DNA of 64,000 nucleotides from Bursaphelenchus xylophilus (Eukaryota > Nematoda > Chromadorea > Rhabditida > Aphelenchoididae). The translations under genes and the position numbers were made by a program. A model generated the notes under the pieces. It made no database searches. It saw only the letters and a program-made list of their open reading frames with translations, and was not told the DNA's origin. The DNA is taken from positions 8,365,501-8,429,500 of the forward strand of contig CAJFCV020000005.1 of assembly GCA_904066235.2 (NCBI GenBank). Reading direction: 5' to 3'. This document shows, piece by piece, positions 1 through 10,809 of the stretch. Position 1 is the stretch's first letter. Each line of letters starts with the position of its first letter.

Positions 1-1210
1 TTTGCCAGTTTTATGCCGGACTTGGAGATGATCGACGAAAAAGAGAAAAATCGACTGGTTCTCGCGAATTCCACGCGGATATTATCGCTCACTGTGGCAT
101 ATAAGACACAACGGCTGGATCATGAGCCGGATGCGATCACGTTTGGCATGGGTGTTTATTATCCGATCATCGAGGACCAAAAACCTGCGGAACAAACCAG
201 TTTTACGGAGATTGCACGGATATTATACAGAGATTGTGTGATTCCAATGAGAGAAATGAGACTCTCTTTAGCAGAATATTGCATTATCAAGGCAATGTAT
301 TTCTTTTCGCCAGGTAAATTTTTATTTTTTTTTTGTTGTTTTAGGGTCATTGAAAGTTTTTGAAAAAACATGGGTAAAAGTTTTGTTGATGGGGCGAAAG
401 TGGTCTAGAATGAAGGAATATGTGTTCACGTAAATATCCTGAGTATTGTTGAAAAAGAAGCCTTCGATTAATCTACTTTTTTTTATCTTCTCCTTGAGCT
501 CCTCAAGTCCAATATAAAAGCGGCCAAAAATTCTTTTGGTATTGCTCTCTTGCTCCCGGAAAATAATAAAGGGATTATTATTAAGGGCTCCGGATTAATT
601 TCTTGTTTTCAGTGAGCACGTTAAGCGACAGGTCATTGCAAGTTATCAACAGGATACGTGAAAAATACGCAAATGTTTTGAATGATTATTTACTCAACGA
701 AATGGGGTACATGGATGCTGTGGATCGGATCACAAGAATACACTCGATCCTGCAGGTCATTGAGGTAGGTTTTGAGGGGGTGGGAGAGGATTTTTTTGGA
801 CATACATTTATATTGTAGTAGGTTGGAAAGGATAATGAGCAAAAATTAATTAGAGAAACATTTTCTTTTGTGTTTTACACTGTTAAGAGCGTTGTGATGT
901 AATTTTGAGTTCAAAATTTGTACCTAAAATTACATTGTAGTCGATAAACAAAAGTAAAATTTGTAGAAAACTTGGGTTGAAATAGAATGTATGAGTGGAA
1001 AAGTTACTTATAATACCATTTTGGCTGTTGCAGTTTTGATTTTAAAAGTTTCGCTTCAAATATTTTATCAGAATTGTCGTGGATAATATAAAATTCTTGC
1101 TGCAGGTGACCAGCAATCGCTTCGACAAACGAATGGCCGGTCTCGTAATGGTGGATTCGTCGGGAATGCTGGGCCGATTGGCGTACGACATCCATGTTCG
1201 AACAAATTAA
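1..1210 (+). CDS. Nuclear hormone receptor, C-terminal part of ligand-binding domain (5' end outside window)
   Basis: Three exons join in frame: 1-313 (open at the window edge), 613-764 and 1106-1210, ending in TAA. Introns are gtaaat...ttttcag (phase 1) and gtaggt...ttgctgcag (phase 0). The product is about 190 residues of a nuclear receptor ligand-binding domain. Exon 1 opens with the helix 3-5 pattern (FASFMPDLEMIDEKEKNRLV), then a variable stretch and the helix 7-8 core LSLAEYCIIKAMYFFSPG. Exon 2 carries the helix 9-10 arginine/tyrosine pattern (RIREKYANVLNDYL, RITRIHSILQVIE). Exon 3 gives a short C-terminus ending HVRTN. The family comprises zinc-finger transcription factors and is greatly expanded in nematodes. 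The DNA-binding zinc fingers would lie upstream of the window. I cannot tell which member this is or its ligand. No acidic AF-2 helix is obvious at the end, which is common in divergent nematode members. Confidence 0.85.
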
Positions 1211-2041
1211 CAAAAAAAACTTGCAAATTGTGTATAACGTGTTCGTTGTAGCCTTTTTTTTTTGATGTGATTCCTCCCCGGATTTACTTTATTTCCTCCC
1301 CATTGGTGATCAAAATTCCCTTGGCATATTTTATGCGTCTCTTCAAACTCAAAATTGTTTGATTTTTTTGGTACTTTTGATTATTTTTTTTGTCATTTTG
1401 CGAATTTTTCGACCTTGTGATATCTGTAAATTGTCAAATCGAAAAGTTTTAAGACAGTAAACGGTCTATTTTACTGTGAAATAAATTTTAAAATTCCACA
1501 CCGGCTATATTGGATATATTTTTGGGCCAGTTTTGTGACGCCGCCTTCATAAACATGGTGTCGATTACCGCCTTTTCCACGGAAAACAAACTCCTCAGAA
1601 TTGCGGATTCAGGTTCTTTTTGTCATCCCACTTCCTTTCACAGGAAGCGCCATTTAATTCGAACACAATAAGTTATCTCAGTGTGATGACAAAGCAAAAG
1701 AAAACAGTCAATAAAAGACATGGATAATATAAGAAAGAATTGATGGGATAACTGGGAAAATTGCGGTGGAATTGGAGTAGTTTGCCTTTGAGGGAAAGAA
1801 AAGTGATTTGGAATTGTAATTGAAGGTTTTATTGCCGGCATAATAAGGGAAATCATCTAATTTGGCGTTCGCTCGTTAGCGAAGGCTCTTTTTTGAAGGA
1901 AAAGGTGATTTTTTTGGTAAAATACGATGAACCAAGACGTTTTTATTTGATTTTTGGTTCCTAAACTCTCTTTAATTTGCTCTGTGATATATATATGAAA
2001 TCGAGATCAATTAAAATTTTTGTGATTTGACCTTATTTTGA
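1211..2041. other. Intergenic region, no gene recognised
   Basis: AT-rich sequence with homopolymer runs and no convincing reading frame. The reverse complement of 1717-1731 reads TATATTATCCATGTC. This is one of several dispersed copies of a 15-bp box discussed in the findings; another lies in the last intron of the receptor gene at 1076-1090. Confidence 0.5.
1480..1485 (+). terminator. Poly(A) signal of the nuclear receptor gene
   Basis: AATAAA lies 270 bp after the stop codon in AT-rich DNA. It is the nearest canonical hexamer on this strand, so it is a reasonable but unproven 3' end. Confidence 0.45.
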
Positions 2042-2660
2042 AAGGAAAGTACTTCTATAGGGTATGGAGTTACAGGTGGACACATACATCAAAAAATTCG
2101 CAAAGGTTTTCTGATTTGGAATATGTAAAAATTAGCTGCCTAATTTTGATTTGTAAGGGTGAAAAAATCCTCTGAACTTTTCTCGGAACACCATGCAAGT
2201 GTGCCTTTTTTACATTGGAACTACTATAAGGTTGGACGGAAAGCGAAAAAATTAAATTGAAATTTGGGTAAAAATCATACGGACATTCCGTCCACGCAAA
2301 TGCCTTTTTGACCAAGTTTTTACCAATTCAAATGTTTTGTTTTGAGCTAAAGTGTACCCTGGCATCTGACAATCCTTAAAATATCAAATTTGATTAATAC
2401 TAAACCTTAATTATTAGGTTGGACGGAAAGTCCGTATGATTTTTACCCAAATTTCAATTTAATTTTTTCGCTTTCCGTCCAACCTTATAGTAGTTCCAAT
2501 GTAAAAAAGGCGCACTTGCATGGTGTTGCAAGAAAAGTTCAGAGGATTTTTTCACCCTGAGAGACCAAAATTAGGCAGCTGATTTTTGCATATTCTGAAT
2601 CAGAGAAATTTTGCAAATTTTTTGATGTATGTGGTCGTACCCCATGGAAGTACTTTCCTT
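2042..2660. mobile_element. Foldback element with about 245-bp inverted arms
   Basis: The left arm (2042 to about 2297) is the near-perfect reverse complement of the right arm (about 2417-2660). The outer ends read AAGGAAAGTACTTC and GAAGTACTTTCCTT. The inner ends share GTCCGTATGATTTTTACCC. The loop is about 120 bp of unrelated AT-rich sequence. The arms differ by scattered substitutions and a few small gaps. No transposase is present, so this is a non-autonomous foldback or MITE. Reading frames inside it are by-products of the repeat. Confidence 0.85.
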
Positions 2661-3755
2661 GTTAGACAAAAGTACGAATTGATCTTATTTTTTCAAATTT
2701 TTACAAAATTATCACTAGAAAATAGTTATCTCCGGCAAATTCCTTCCATAACCGCCAGGTTTTTTTTCAGCGAGCTTGCAATTCAGTTACAGCGGGCGCA
2801 GCAGACCATAATAATAATAATTAACTTTCGATTTTGTTCGCAGGGAACTTCCTTCCTTCATACTGTTCTAATCGCGCTACGCTTCACCCAAAGCGTCTTC
2901 CGGATCTTGGTCGAGGTTTTTGTTGAAGCAACGTTGCGCAACCGACTAATTGCTTAATCAGTGAAAGTTGCAAATGAGGGTAGTTGAGGTGGAAAATCGC
3001 CGAAAGGGAGGGGAAGTCTTGAACTGAGGGTGGTAACGTGGGCTTGTAGAGGTCGACAGTGTCGCAGACTTATTGTTCTTACTCGTCTTCATGGGTAATA
3101 TTGAGGAAGACTGATATTTTAGGGCAACAGTTGTCTTATTTTAGATACCTGAAGGTTCAGGTGGCTGAAGTTTTTGAGCATGTTGGATTTGATGTCTTTA
3201 GTATAGCCTGTACTTACTTCTTTTGTGTTTTAAGAATGTATGTTTTGCAAAAATCATACTTTTGAGGCAAAAATTATATTGCTTTAGTCATCAGTTGGCC
3301 ATTTGGAGTTTTCCAAATTTTTGAGCAATAATTTTTGGTTTCAGTGCTCAAGATAATATGTGCAGACTCTGTTTTACATTTTCGTTGATTACGAACCTTG
3401 CTGATTCAACTCCGGACCATCAATTTTGTTGCTTTGGTTATAAGCTATTAAATTATAGGTTTAAGTTTAATTTGATAAACTGATGTCGCTGTTTTTGATA
3501 TTAGTCTTCGAAGTGGCTTTTTAGGGCCTATTCTTATTAAATAATCGTGAAATATCCAAAAATACACTGAAACAGGGTAAAAATTATGTTAGTTTAGTCA
3601 TTAGTAATAATTGGACCAAACTTGTCAATTCTCTTTGAATGTTCCGGTTTTTTTGATATCAATGACTATGTTATCATCTACAAGTCACACTCTTAGCGTC
3701 TTATTACGTGAAAGAAAACCATATATCACTTACAGCCCTTTTTTACCTTGATTTA
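2661..3755. other. Intergenic region upstream of the ZP gene
   Basis: A continuous frame at about 2760-2957 has acceptor-like CAG sites at 2769 and 2844 and less AT-rich DNA. The translation resembles nothing I know and no partner exons are evident. The remainder up to 3755 is AT-rich and should contain the ZP gene's promoter and outron. Confidence 0.4.
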
Positions 3756-3756
3756 G
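3743..3756 (+). promoter_or_regulatory. Probable trans-splice acceptor before the ZP gene
   Basis: A pyrimidine-rich stretch, TTTTTTACCTTGATTTAG, ends at 3756, five bases before the ATG, and the start context is CCACCATGG. In nematodes an acceptor this close to the ATG with no upstream donor usually marks spliced-leader addition. It also supports choosing 3762 as the start rather than any upstream codon. Confidence 0.55.
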
Positions 3757-3761
3757 CCACC

Positions 3762-6700
3762 ATGGGGTCCAAACTTCGGATTTTCCTCTCATTTTTGGTT
3801 TTGACCTCGAGTATAAGGTCGGTATCTGCTAGTGGCTACGGCGAGGGCTTTGCGGCATCTCATGGAACACTGGGAGGCGGTGGCGGCGGTGGAGGAGGAG
3901 GCGGAGGAATCGGCTTCGGCGGAGGCCCTCGAGGAAATGGTGGGCAAATTCCCAACGCGCTAACGGCCGAGCCAAGTGTTACTTGTGGCGCTGAGAGCGT
4001 CTCTATTGATTTCACGACTGGTCGCGAGTTTTCTGGCCGTATTTTTGTCAAGGGATATTCGCAAGATACGAGTTGTTCGTTGAATGGAAGTGGCGCCAAA
4101 GTTCATGGATTTTCGATCAATTTTGAGCAGTGTGGATTGAGAAGGAATCGAGAGGTAAGGATCAAGTTTTCAAATTTCCTTTATCATTAATTTGATGACT
4201 GATTTTTATTCGAAGTTTGAGTTTTTTTGGATATTGCACTAGGCATCCCTATGGATCGAGATTCACACGGAATCTTTAGATTAGGTAAACCGGATATATT
4301 CTTATTCTTTTAGATGAACGGAGTGAGTATTGCGGCTACAGTGGTCGTTTCTTTCCATCCCATTTTTATTACTAAAGCCGACCGGGCCTATAAAGTCAAT
4401 TGTTTCTACATGGAAGCCCGGAAAACTGTGAATCAAAATTTGGAAGTCAGGTAAAATTAATTGAAAAGTATCGAAGAGTATCCTGAAACGTCTAAATCGA
4501 ATATAAACTTACAAAACACCTTTAATTTTAGTGCAATCACCACAAAATCGATCGACCGTCAGGCTTCCCTGCCGGTCTGCAAATACGAAATCTTGACGGA
4601 CGGCCCGAATGGCGGTCCAGTTCATTATGCCAAAATTGGAGATCAGGTCTACCATAAATGGTCATGTCACACTGATGTGGCTGATGTTTACTGTATGAAA
4701 GTCCATTCCTGCACAGTGAATGATGGCCAAGGAGGAGATCCGGTGACTGTTTTGGACGAGAATGGGTGAGATTTTTGTTTGGAGGGGATTTTTTCGAAAT
4801 GCAATTGCTTTTTGAACTTTTTAGAGCATTTTGAACTTTTTGCACTGTGCAGAGGGAAAAATTTAAATTTGCACAGTGCGAAAAAACAAGTTGAAGTCTG
4901 CACTGTGCAAGTGAATTTTTGGGTGCACTGTGCAACCACTTTCGCCCGCCGGAAAAGTCCAGCGACATCGCACAGTGCACTAAATTTTTTTGCACTGTGC
5001 GTCAGATTTTTTCAGGCGAAGTCTGCACTGTGCGACAGATTTTGCTCGAGCGGCGACAAATGCGAAAAGATGCACCGTGCAGATGAAATGAAAGAAGAAT
5101 GCACAGTGCGGAAATTTTCTGAACCTTTTGAGCGCGGGGAGAAAAGGCGCCGTTGTGGAATTTATTTTTGTCGCTCTACGTTTACTGTAGATGAAATTTT
5201 TAGCTGTGAAATTGACGGATACGTCCTGCAGAACTTGGATTATCAATCTGACTTGGCCGCAGGGCAATCAGCATACGTTTTTAAGTTTGCTGACAAACCC
5301 ACGTTGCACTTCAATTGTCAAATCGAATTGGCGCTGAAAGACAAGAATGTTGGCTGTGCTTATACTGTAAGTCATTTTTTATAATTACAAGGCAAATTCG
5401 AGATTTTTCGGCTGAAAATTTTTTTTCTGAAAAAATCGAAATGTTTTAAGAAACCTCAATGTCAATCGGCCGGAGAGTATGGCGGATACTCCAAAGGTGG
5501 AGGAGGAGGCTATGGCGCCTCCGGCAATTCTCTCGAATCTTCATCAGAACAATTTCCCCGCCCACCAACGCCCAATTCCCCGAACTTTGGCAGCTATCAA
5601 GCAACGACTGTCCCCGTCCCACCAAAAGCAGGCATGTTCCTTCAAACGGAGGTCACACCTAGCAGTTACTGTATGAATTTTGTAATCAAAGTAATGCTAG
5701 ATGGGCCAAACAAAATTTCGGGGGTTTTTGACGCTCGGTGCGAAGAAAAGGCGGATCTGGGGTTTGCACTGTGCGAAGAACAAAATTTTTCGATTGCACT
5801 GTGCAAGGAAAATTTGACTTGTGCATCAGAAAACTTTGTAAAATTTGTCGATTGCACTGTGCAAAGAAAATTTAAGTCGCACTGTGCGTCACTAGCGATG
5901 CGGTAGCGACAATTTTGCGCTTTGTCAATTTAGCGATGCGAGAAAAAAAATTTCGCACTGTGCAAAAAAATATTTCAAACTGCACAGTGCAAAATAAAAA
6001 CTCGAGCTGCACCGTGCGAAATAAGTAACAAAATCGACTGCACGGTGCGAAAAATAAATTTATGAAGTGCACTGTGCAAAATAATCCGGAGAAAAATTTA
6101 TCGCACCATGCAAAAAAAGTAAATGGATTTTTTTGCACCGTGCGAAAAATTTTTTTGATTGCACTGTGTCAAATCAAAAAAAAAAAATTGCCTTTTTTGG
6201 CCCATCTAGCAAACCCCTTCCTTACTGACTGAAAAATTTCACTTTCAGCCGGCGAATACACGAGCGAAGAGTACTCTTACAGTGGAGTGCAAGGCGGACC
6301 ACCCGGCGTTTCTCCGCCCGCCGGCTACAAACCAATGGGCGCGTCGCAAGGATTTACTCCCGGATTGGGCAATAGAAGAGGAGGGGGAGCCAAAATTGGA
6401 TACAAGAAGGTCGTGAAAAGAGGTGAGATATGAGAAGAATGTAGCGTATTTTACTATATTATTGTTTTTTTTTCAGACGAAACCAACAAAGTTGCGGACT
6501 TTGATTTGCCGGAACAACAATTGGTTGTCATCGAAATTGATGAGGAAGATAAAAGTGAGCAAATTAAAAACTAATTATTTTTAGAAATATTCTGATCAAA
6601 TACCATCATTTCTGATTTTAGGAACTGACTCTCTTCTCCACGCCTCCACCACCACTCGAATCCAATCCAAACTTTGTCTCTCTTCGACGATTTTCGCCGG

Positions 6701-6806
6701 CCTTTTCGCTGGCTGCGCCCTGCTTTGTGGCATCGTGGCGGTCTTCTTTTATTCCGCCCTACAGAGACATCGGAACGCCATGGAGAAGACGGCCTGGGGC
6801 ATGTAG
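3762..6806 (+). CDS. Cuticlin-like ZP-domain transmembrane protein, 8 exons, 527 aa
   Basis: Exons: 3762-4154, 4314-4450, 4532-4765, 5204-5366, 5451-5670, 6249-6422, 6477-6554 and 6622-6806. All junctions are GT-AG and all phases agree, giving 527 codons plus TAG. Residues 1-23 form a signal peptide. Residues 25-62 are Gly-rich with a run of 12 Gly. The ZP domain runs from about Cys75 to Cys313, with conserved landmarks such as NFEQCG, the YKVNCFY core, VLDENGC and the closing KPQC. Residues 314-430 are a Gly/Pro/Ser-rich spacer. A dibasic site (KKVVKR, ending at residue 440) could be cut by a proprotein convertase. One membrane helix lies at about 490-512, followed by a 15-residue tail. This is the layout of nematode cuticlins: secreted to the apical surface of epidermis, cleaved, and polymerised through the ZP domain into cuticle. 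Introns 3 and 5 are unusually long and full of palindromes. The exact cuticlin orthologue is not resolved. Confidence 0.93.
4841..5109. repeat. Cluster of GCACWGTGC palindromes in ZP intron 3
   Basis: Nine copies of the 9-bp core start at 4842, 4871, 4900, 4925, 4970, 4992, 5025, 5072 (variant GCACCGTGC) and 5101. Most read GCACTGTGC or GCACAGTGC, and several extend to the 11-bp palindrome TGCACTGTGCA. Spacing is irregular, 20-50 bp, with unrelated sequence between copies. Confidence 0.9.
5764..6169. repeat. Second GCACWGTGC palindrome cluster in ZP intron 5
   Basis: About 12 copies lie in 400 bp, near 5765, 5795, 5852, 5879, 5956, 5982, 6009, 6040, 6068, 6103, 6134 and 6160. The last third includes variants with CCG, CGG or CCA in the middle (GCACCGTGC, GCACGGTGC, GCACCATGC). 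The central base pair varies while the outer GCAC/GTGC is mostly kept. A purine/T-rich filler of 15-60 bp separates them. Confidence 0.9.
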
Positions 6807-6898
6807 TTGGCCCTCACTGACTTGGTGAACCATTGACGCCTGATTTGTTTGTTTATATTTGACATTTTTGCGTAACGAGGTCGCGTTTTCTGTTCTGT

Positions 6899-6904
6899 AA
6901 TAAA
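6899..6904 (+). terminator. Poly(A) signal of the ZP gene
   Basis: AATAAA lies 93 bp after the TAG stop, in TCTGTAATAAACAAAG. The position is typical for a nematode 3' UTR. Confidence 0.75.
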
Positions 6905-7354
6905 CAAAGTGGTAAAAATGGGGTTCTTCAGATATTATGATATGAATCAGAAATTATTCGGGGAAAAAACAATTTTTTTTTGGTAAAAAAAGGATTAGAA
7001 CTTTGAAAAGTCCCGTTTTCATATTGAAAATGTAGTTGGATTGAAGCAAAATTTCCCGATAATGGAGTTCAGAAGTTCCTACGAATTTTTGAAAAATTTT
7101 GAGACAGCGTTGTGCAGAAATATTAGAGAGGTTTTACGTTGAAATTTAAAAAATCTCGTTTTGAAATTTTTTGATTTTTTGACCGCGTTATGCAGAAAGG
7201 CGCAACAACTTTTCATCAACGACAGTTCGGGTCGACTATGTTTTGGGTTGTCTCAATTTGTTGCTGTAGGTATAAGGAAATCTAGGAATGGAAGTCGTAA
7301 GATTGATGAGGCCTTAAGATAGCTTCATCTATTTTGAGGGGCTTTACATATCTT

Positions 7355-7549
7355 ACTAGGCCGTTCGTAAAGTCGCTGGAATGTTTTCGGCGACATGCAC
7401 TCCGCGAAACCGAAAGTTCACTTTGCATTGTGCAATTTTTGGCTTTTTGCACAGTGCAATAGGCTTTTTTGAGCTGTCGCTCGCACCCTGAGTTTTCTTG
7501 CACAGTGCACGTCGCCGAAATAATTCCAGCGACTTTACGAACGGACTGA
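7355..7549. mobile_element. MITE with 34-bp terminal inverted repeats carrying palindromes
   Basis: The left terminus at 7361-7394 (CCGTTCGTAAAGTCGCTGG...) is the inverted match of 7511-7544, ending CCAGCGACTTTACGAACGG. The outer flanks ACTAG and ACTGAT may belong to the ends. Inside are three copies of the GCACWGTGC palindrome (near 7425, 7449 and 7500), the same motif that fills the ZP introns. No protein is encoded. A matching single end, CCGTTGGCAAAGCCGCTGG in reverse complement, lies near 39480-39500. Confidence 0.8.
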
Positions 7550-7775
7550 TACTGCAATAATATCCAAACAAAACTTACGTCTCATACCGATCACTTTTGC
7601 TTTGAACCGAACCGTCGTTGACCCGAAACTCCGCACAGAGAAACCTGAAATTTGGTTCCAAAAAAATTTAAGTTTCAGTTTTCCAAAATTCTAAACAATT
7701 ACCGATGTCAGTAACAAAAAATTTTAAACTTCTCTTAAAATAAATACAAAAAAAAGAGAAAAAAAGTTTATTCTC

Positions 7776-10016
7776 TTACTGGTGCATGGTAATTGTAAAG
7801 ATTCGTTCAATATCTTCTCTTCCAAGAACAGCATAACGCAGAGGAGGTACAGTCAGAGTTGAGATGACGCAGGGAAAGAGGAACATGATTTCGAACATTG
7901 GCGGCAGGAGGAAACGCAGTGTTACGTAGATATTGAAGAATTTTGTGACGAAAAAGTACTGAAAACCCGGATAAATGACAAAAAAGGATCTTAAATTTGA
8001 ATTGCCTGAGGCTCTTGAAAAAAATTCCAAACTCACTTCGCCCATGACCACCGTAGTCTGCGCGATGAACACCACAAACGTGCAGATCATCAGACTCTTC
8101 TCTCGGCTGATATTGATCAGTCTTTCCATCCGCAGTTTCACCAACAACCCAACGTTGAAAACATTGACCAAAAAAGAAGTAACCGCAAAGAACATGGTGA
8201 AATATAAAGTCATGTTTGAGGTACTGTAGCCAACACTAAACTGATGGTCGTAGTCAAAGCCCACAAAGGTAAACCACTGCTTTGTGTCGTCATATGTGAA
8301 TTCCGCCGGGTTTAGGAGGAGAAACCAGCATAGTCCGAATGGAAGGACAAAGTAGAACGTTCCGATAATAATTTTGTAGGGTTTCCATATCTAAACGGGT
8401 CCGAGGTTTGAGTGTGATCCGTGGAAAAAGTAATTTTGTTTTCAAAGGTTCGTAGACCTTCTCAGGCTTTGTTTGGTAGATGCCACCACGAGAAGTCTGA
8501 CAGAGTGTGAGAAGAGTGAGATCATAGAGAACATGACATGGTAAGGGGGAACCTCTAAATAATCAAGATCCGCCTTAAAACTAGGCCAAAAATTTTAACA
8601 AAAATTATCCCTTGGGGCACAAAAATTAAATTGAATTTTTCTCAAACGAAAATAGACCGCTCTTTAAAATTTTTACGGATTATAAAAGCCCATACTTCAA
8701 AATACAAGGGTTCCAAAAATTAGGAAGATCCTAATAGACAAGGCTAATGAAAATAAACGAAATGTGAAGACACAATTGGTTTTTTTAAAGGTATTTTTGT
8801 TTATAGATAGCTAGGGAACACGGAACCCTTCAGGCCGACGGGCCGGGCCGAGATTTTCGGCCCGGGCCGGCCGACGAGCCATGTCTAGATCCTAAGTTTA
8901 AAAAGTCCGATTTTGACAAAACCCCGATTTTGACGAATTCTTTTTTCATGTGTGGACAAATTGGCCCGCCGCCTTGGTCCCTCATATTAGTTTTTTGACA
9001 GAACAAAAAAAACCATCCTTAAAAAACCGCCTTGGTTCCCTGTTACGATATGACTTTTTTCTCAAGGTCCCCTCTTCCCCCAATTGCCGTCTTCTGATCT
9101 GAACCTTCTCAGATTGGTCGTAATCAGAGGGAAATTTAAAACCCTACCGTCCAAGTAACTCAAGTCAATTTTTATATAAAAGAGCTAGGTTATCTGTACA
9201 ATAATATTTGTAGTTTGTTGATGCATTCTCTCCCTACAGTGTTCATAAGGGCAACCTTTCCTTTTCCAGCGGTGAAAGATTTCGCCATGTGCTCAGGAAC
9301 TGTTTTTTCTTGCAAAGTTTTGGTATTTTTACCACAGGTGGTGAATAAAATGTTTCTTCACGTTATGGATGAAATATCGGCCAAGAACTTTGCTTTTGTG
9401 ATCTCATTTTCTCTCTTTTTTAAGCAATCTCCTTACCCGTTCATAATACAGTGGAGTAAACAGACTGGTCAAGCGATTCACCGCCAGTAAAAAGGGCGTG
9501 ACTTGTGCGCATAATATTGCATGATTTGTGAGGTATTTAAAGGGTGATAAGGCAAAAGTAGGCGTCATCAACGGGACAAGAAGATATTCCACAAAGAAGT
9601 CGGTATTGGGCAAACGGCCAGTCAGAATGGCATTTGTGTAGCCAAGGGCGTCCTGAAATTCAGATTAACAGGGGAAGTGATCCGAATGCGACGCTCAGAT
9701 TTTGATGAAACTTGAGGCATGTAATTAAATTACTGGATCACGATTTACAGCAACAATCGAGACTTTGCATTCACGTCATGTATGCAAAGTTTCAAAAAAT
9801 TTTGAACATTGCAGTTAAGACATCACCCTTGTAAATACTCGAGATATAAAGGCCCTAAGGCGGACTTACCATTATTCCCGAAACAAACAGAATTTTATAG
9901 AACACCGAAGCGAAATGATGATCTCGGAACTTGTTGATCACATAAATCATCCTCAAATTTAAGATAAAAACTGGAATTCCGACCAATAATGTGAAAGCCC
10001 ATTCAAACCATAGCAT
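7776..10016 (-). CDS. Serpentine receptor class gamma (srg-like) chemoreceptor, 4 exons
   Basis: Exons on the minus strand: 10016-9870, 9652-9437, 8390-8037 and 7958-7776. All junctions are GT-AG in phase 0, giving 299 residues and TAA. Exon 1 has TM1. Exon 2 carries TM2-TM3 and the class signature LAVNRLTSLFTPLYYER (about 105-121). Exon 3 begins WKPYK and holds TM4, the extracellular GFDYDH loop, TM5, a basic loop and TM6. Exon 4 has TM7 and a short tail, RYAVLGREDIERIF. Srg proteins are seven-pass receptors thought to sense chemicals at sensory neuron cilia. The ATG at 10016 is the first in-frame methionine; the frame stays open upstream to about 10088, so a longer N-terminus or an upstream exon is possible. 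The intron between exons 2 and 3 is 1046 bp and contains repeat DNA. A decayed paralogue lies just upstream on the same strand. Confidence 0.9.
8833..8874. repeat. GC-rich hairpin in the srg intron
   Basis: GGCCGGGCCGA and TCGGCCCGGGCC flank a TTTT-like centre, forming an almost fully GC stem inside AT-rich intron DNA. It lies in the large srg intron. It looks like an inserted repeat fragment rather than gene sequence. Confidence 0.7.
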
Positions 10017-10311
10017 TGTGAATTCGTAGTCATCAGAAAAGCTCCAAATGAAAACTGTTTTTTCACTGCGTAGATGTGGACCAACCAATTACAGGTGCTT
10101 TTTTATTTCCTCAGTATCGTGGGTCGGGGTGAGCACTATAGTTTCGCGGAAAATAGCCAAGAATTGGCAATGGGATGACTGTAAATGAAAAAATATTGAA
10201 CAAGGAGGTGCTCAATATGCAGATCTCATGCTTAGATACGTTGGCTGTTGCAATAGGACAGAAGCTAAAATTATTTGGAACTGATATCTTACTAACCTAT
10301 ATGTTAGTAAG

Positions 10312-10700
10312 CAGAGATTGCCACGGTCAAAATTTTGGCTCCGGCTCCCGGCTCCGTGCAAAATTTAAAAAGGTCTCCGGCTCCAAATACCGGCTCCGTG
10401 CAAAAATTTTTTTTTTTAATTTTTTTTAAAATAAAAATTATTAGCGCCAGAGATCATACAGCCAACCTTTTTGCAGCCAAGTCATACGCAACACATCCTC
10501 CCCAGTACTTTTCAAACAATTTGGTTTAACAACATCACCAAATTTTTACTTTTCCAAACGCTGAGAAGCCTGGCTCCGACTTTGGGCTCGGGAGCCGGAG
10601 CCGCACCCAAAATTTCCGGCTCCGGCTCTGGCTCCCGGCTCGGAGCCGGAGCTGCTCAGCCCAACCAAGAGCCGGCTTCGGAGCCGTGGCAATCTCTGTT
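10312..10700. mobile_element. MITE-like element with GGCTCCGG-rich interior
   Basis: The ends are inverted: CAGAGATTGCCACGG near 10312 and CCGTGGCAATCTCTG ending near 10699. Next to each end are opposed, imperfect runs of GGCTCCGGCTCCCGG. The two flanks both contain GTAAG, a possible target duplication. The middle 150 bp is AT-rich and non-coding. The GC-rich runs give misleading Gly/Ala/Ser-rich reading frames. Confidence 0.7.
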
Positions 10701-10809
10701 TGTAAGGTCGAGACAATAAGCGTTGTACTTTAGGCACTTGCCTTGTCAAACCATTCCAAAAAGGTTTCAAAAATTAATGGCAACCACTCGTTGTGAACAC
10801 GAACCGCTT

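Noticed and set aside
4537..4995. Minus-strand frame over ZP exon 3 and intron 3
   Set aside because: It overlaps a conserved ZP exon on the other strand and runs into the palindrome cluster; no family resemblance.
4779..5203. Coding extension upstream of ZP exon 4
   Set aside because: The frame is open through intron 3, but it consists of palindrome repeats, and splicing at 4765/5204 restores the conserved ENGC motif.
5632..5633. GC-AG intron donor for ZP exon 5 (CAG|GCATGT)
   Set aside because: The frame continues to a normal GT donor at 5671 in the same phase, which needs no rare splice site.
4841..6169. Palindrome clusters as a CRISPR array
   Set aside because: Repeats are only 9-11 bp, irregularly spaced, and inside spliced introns of a nematode gene.
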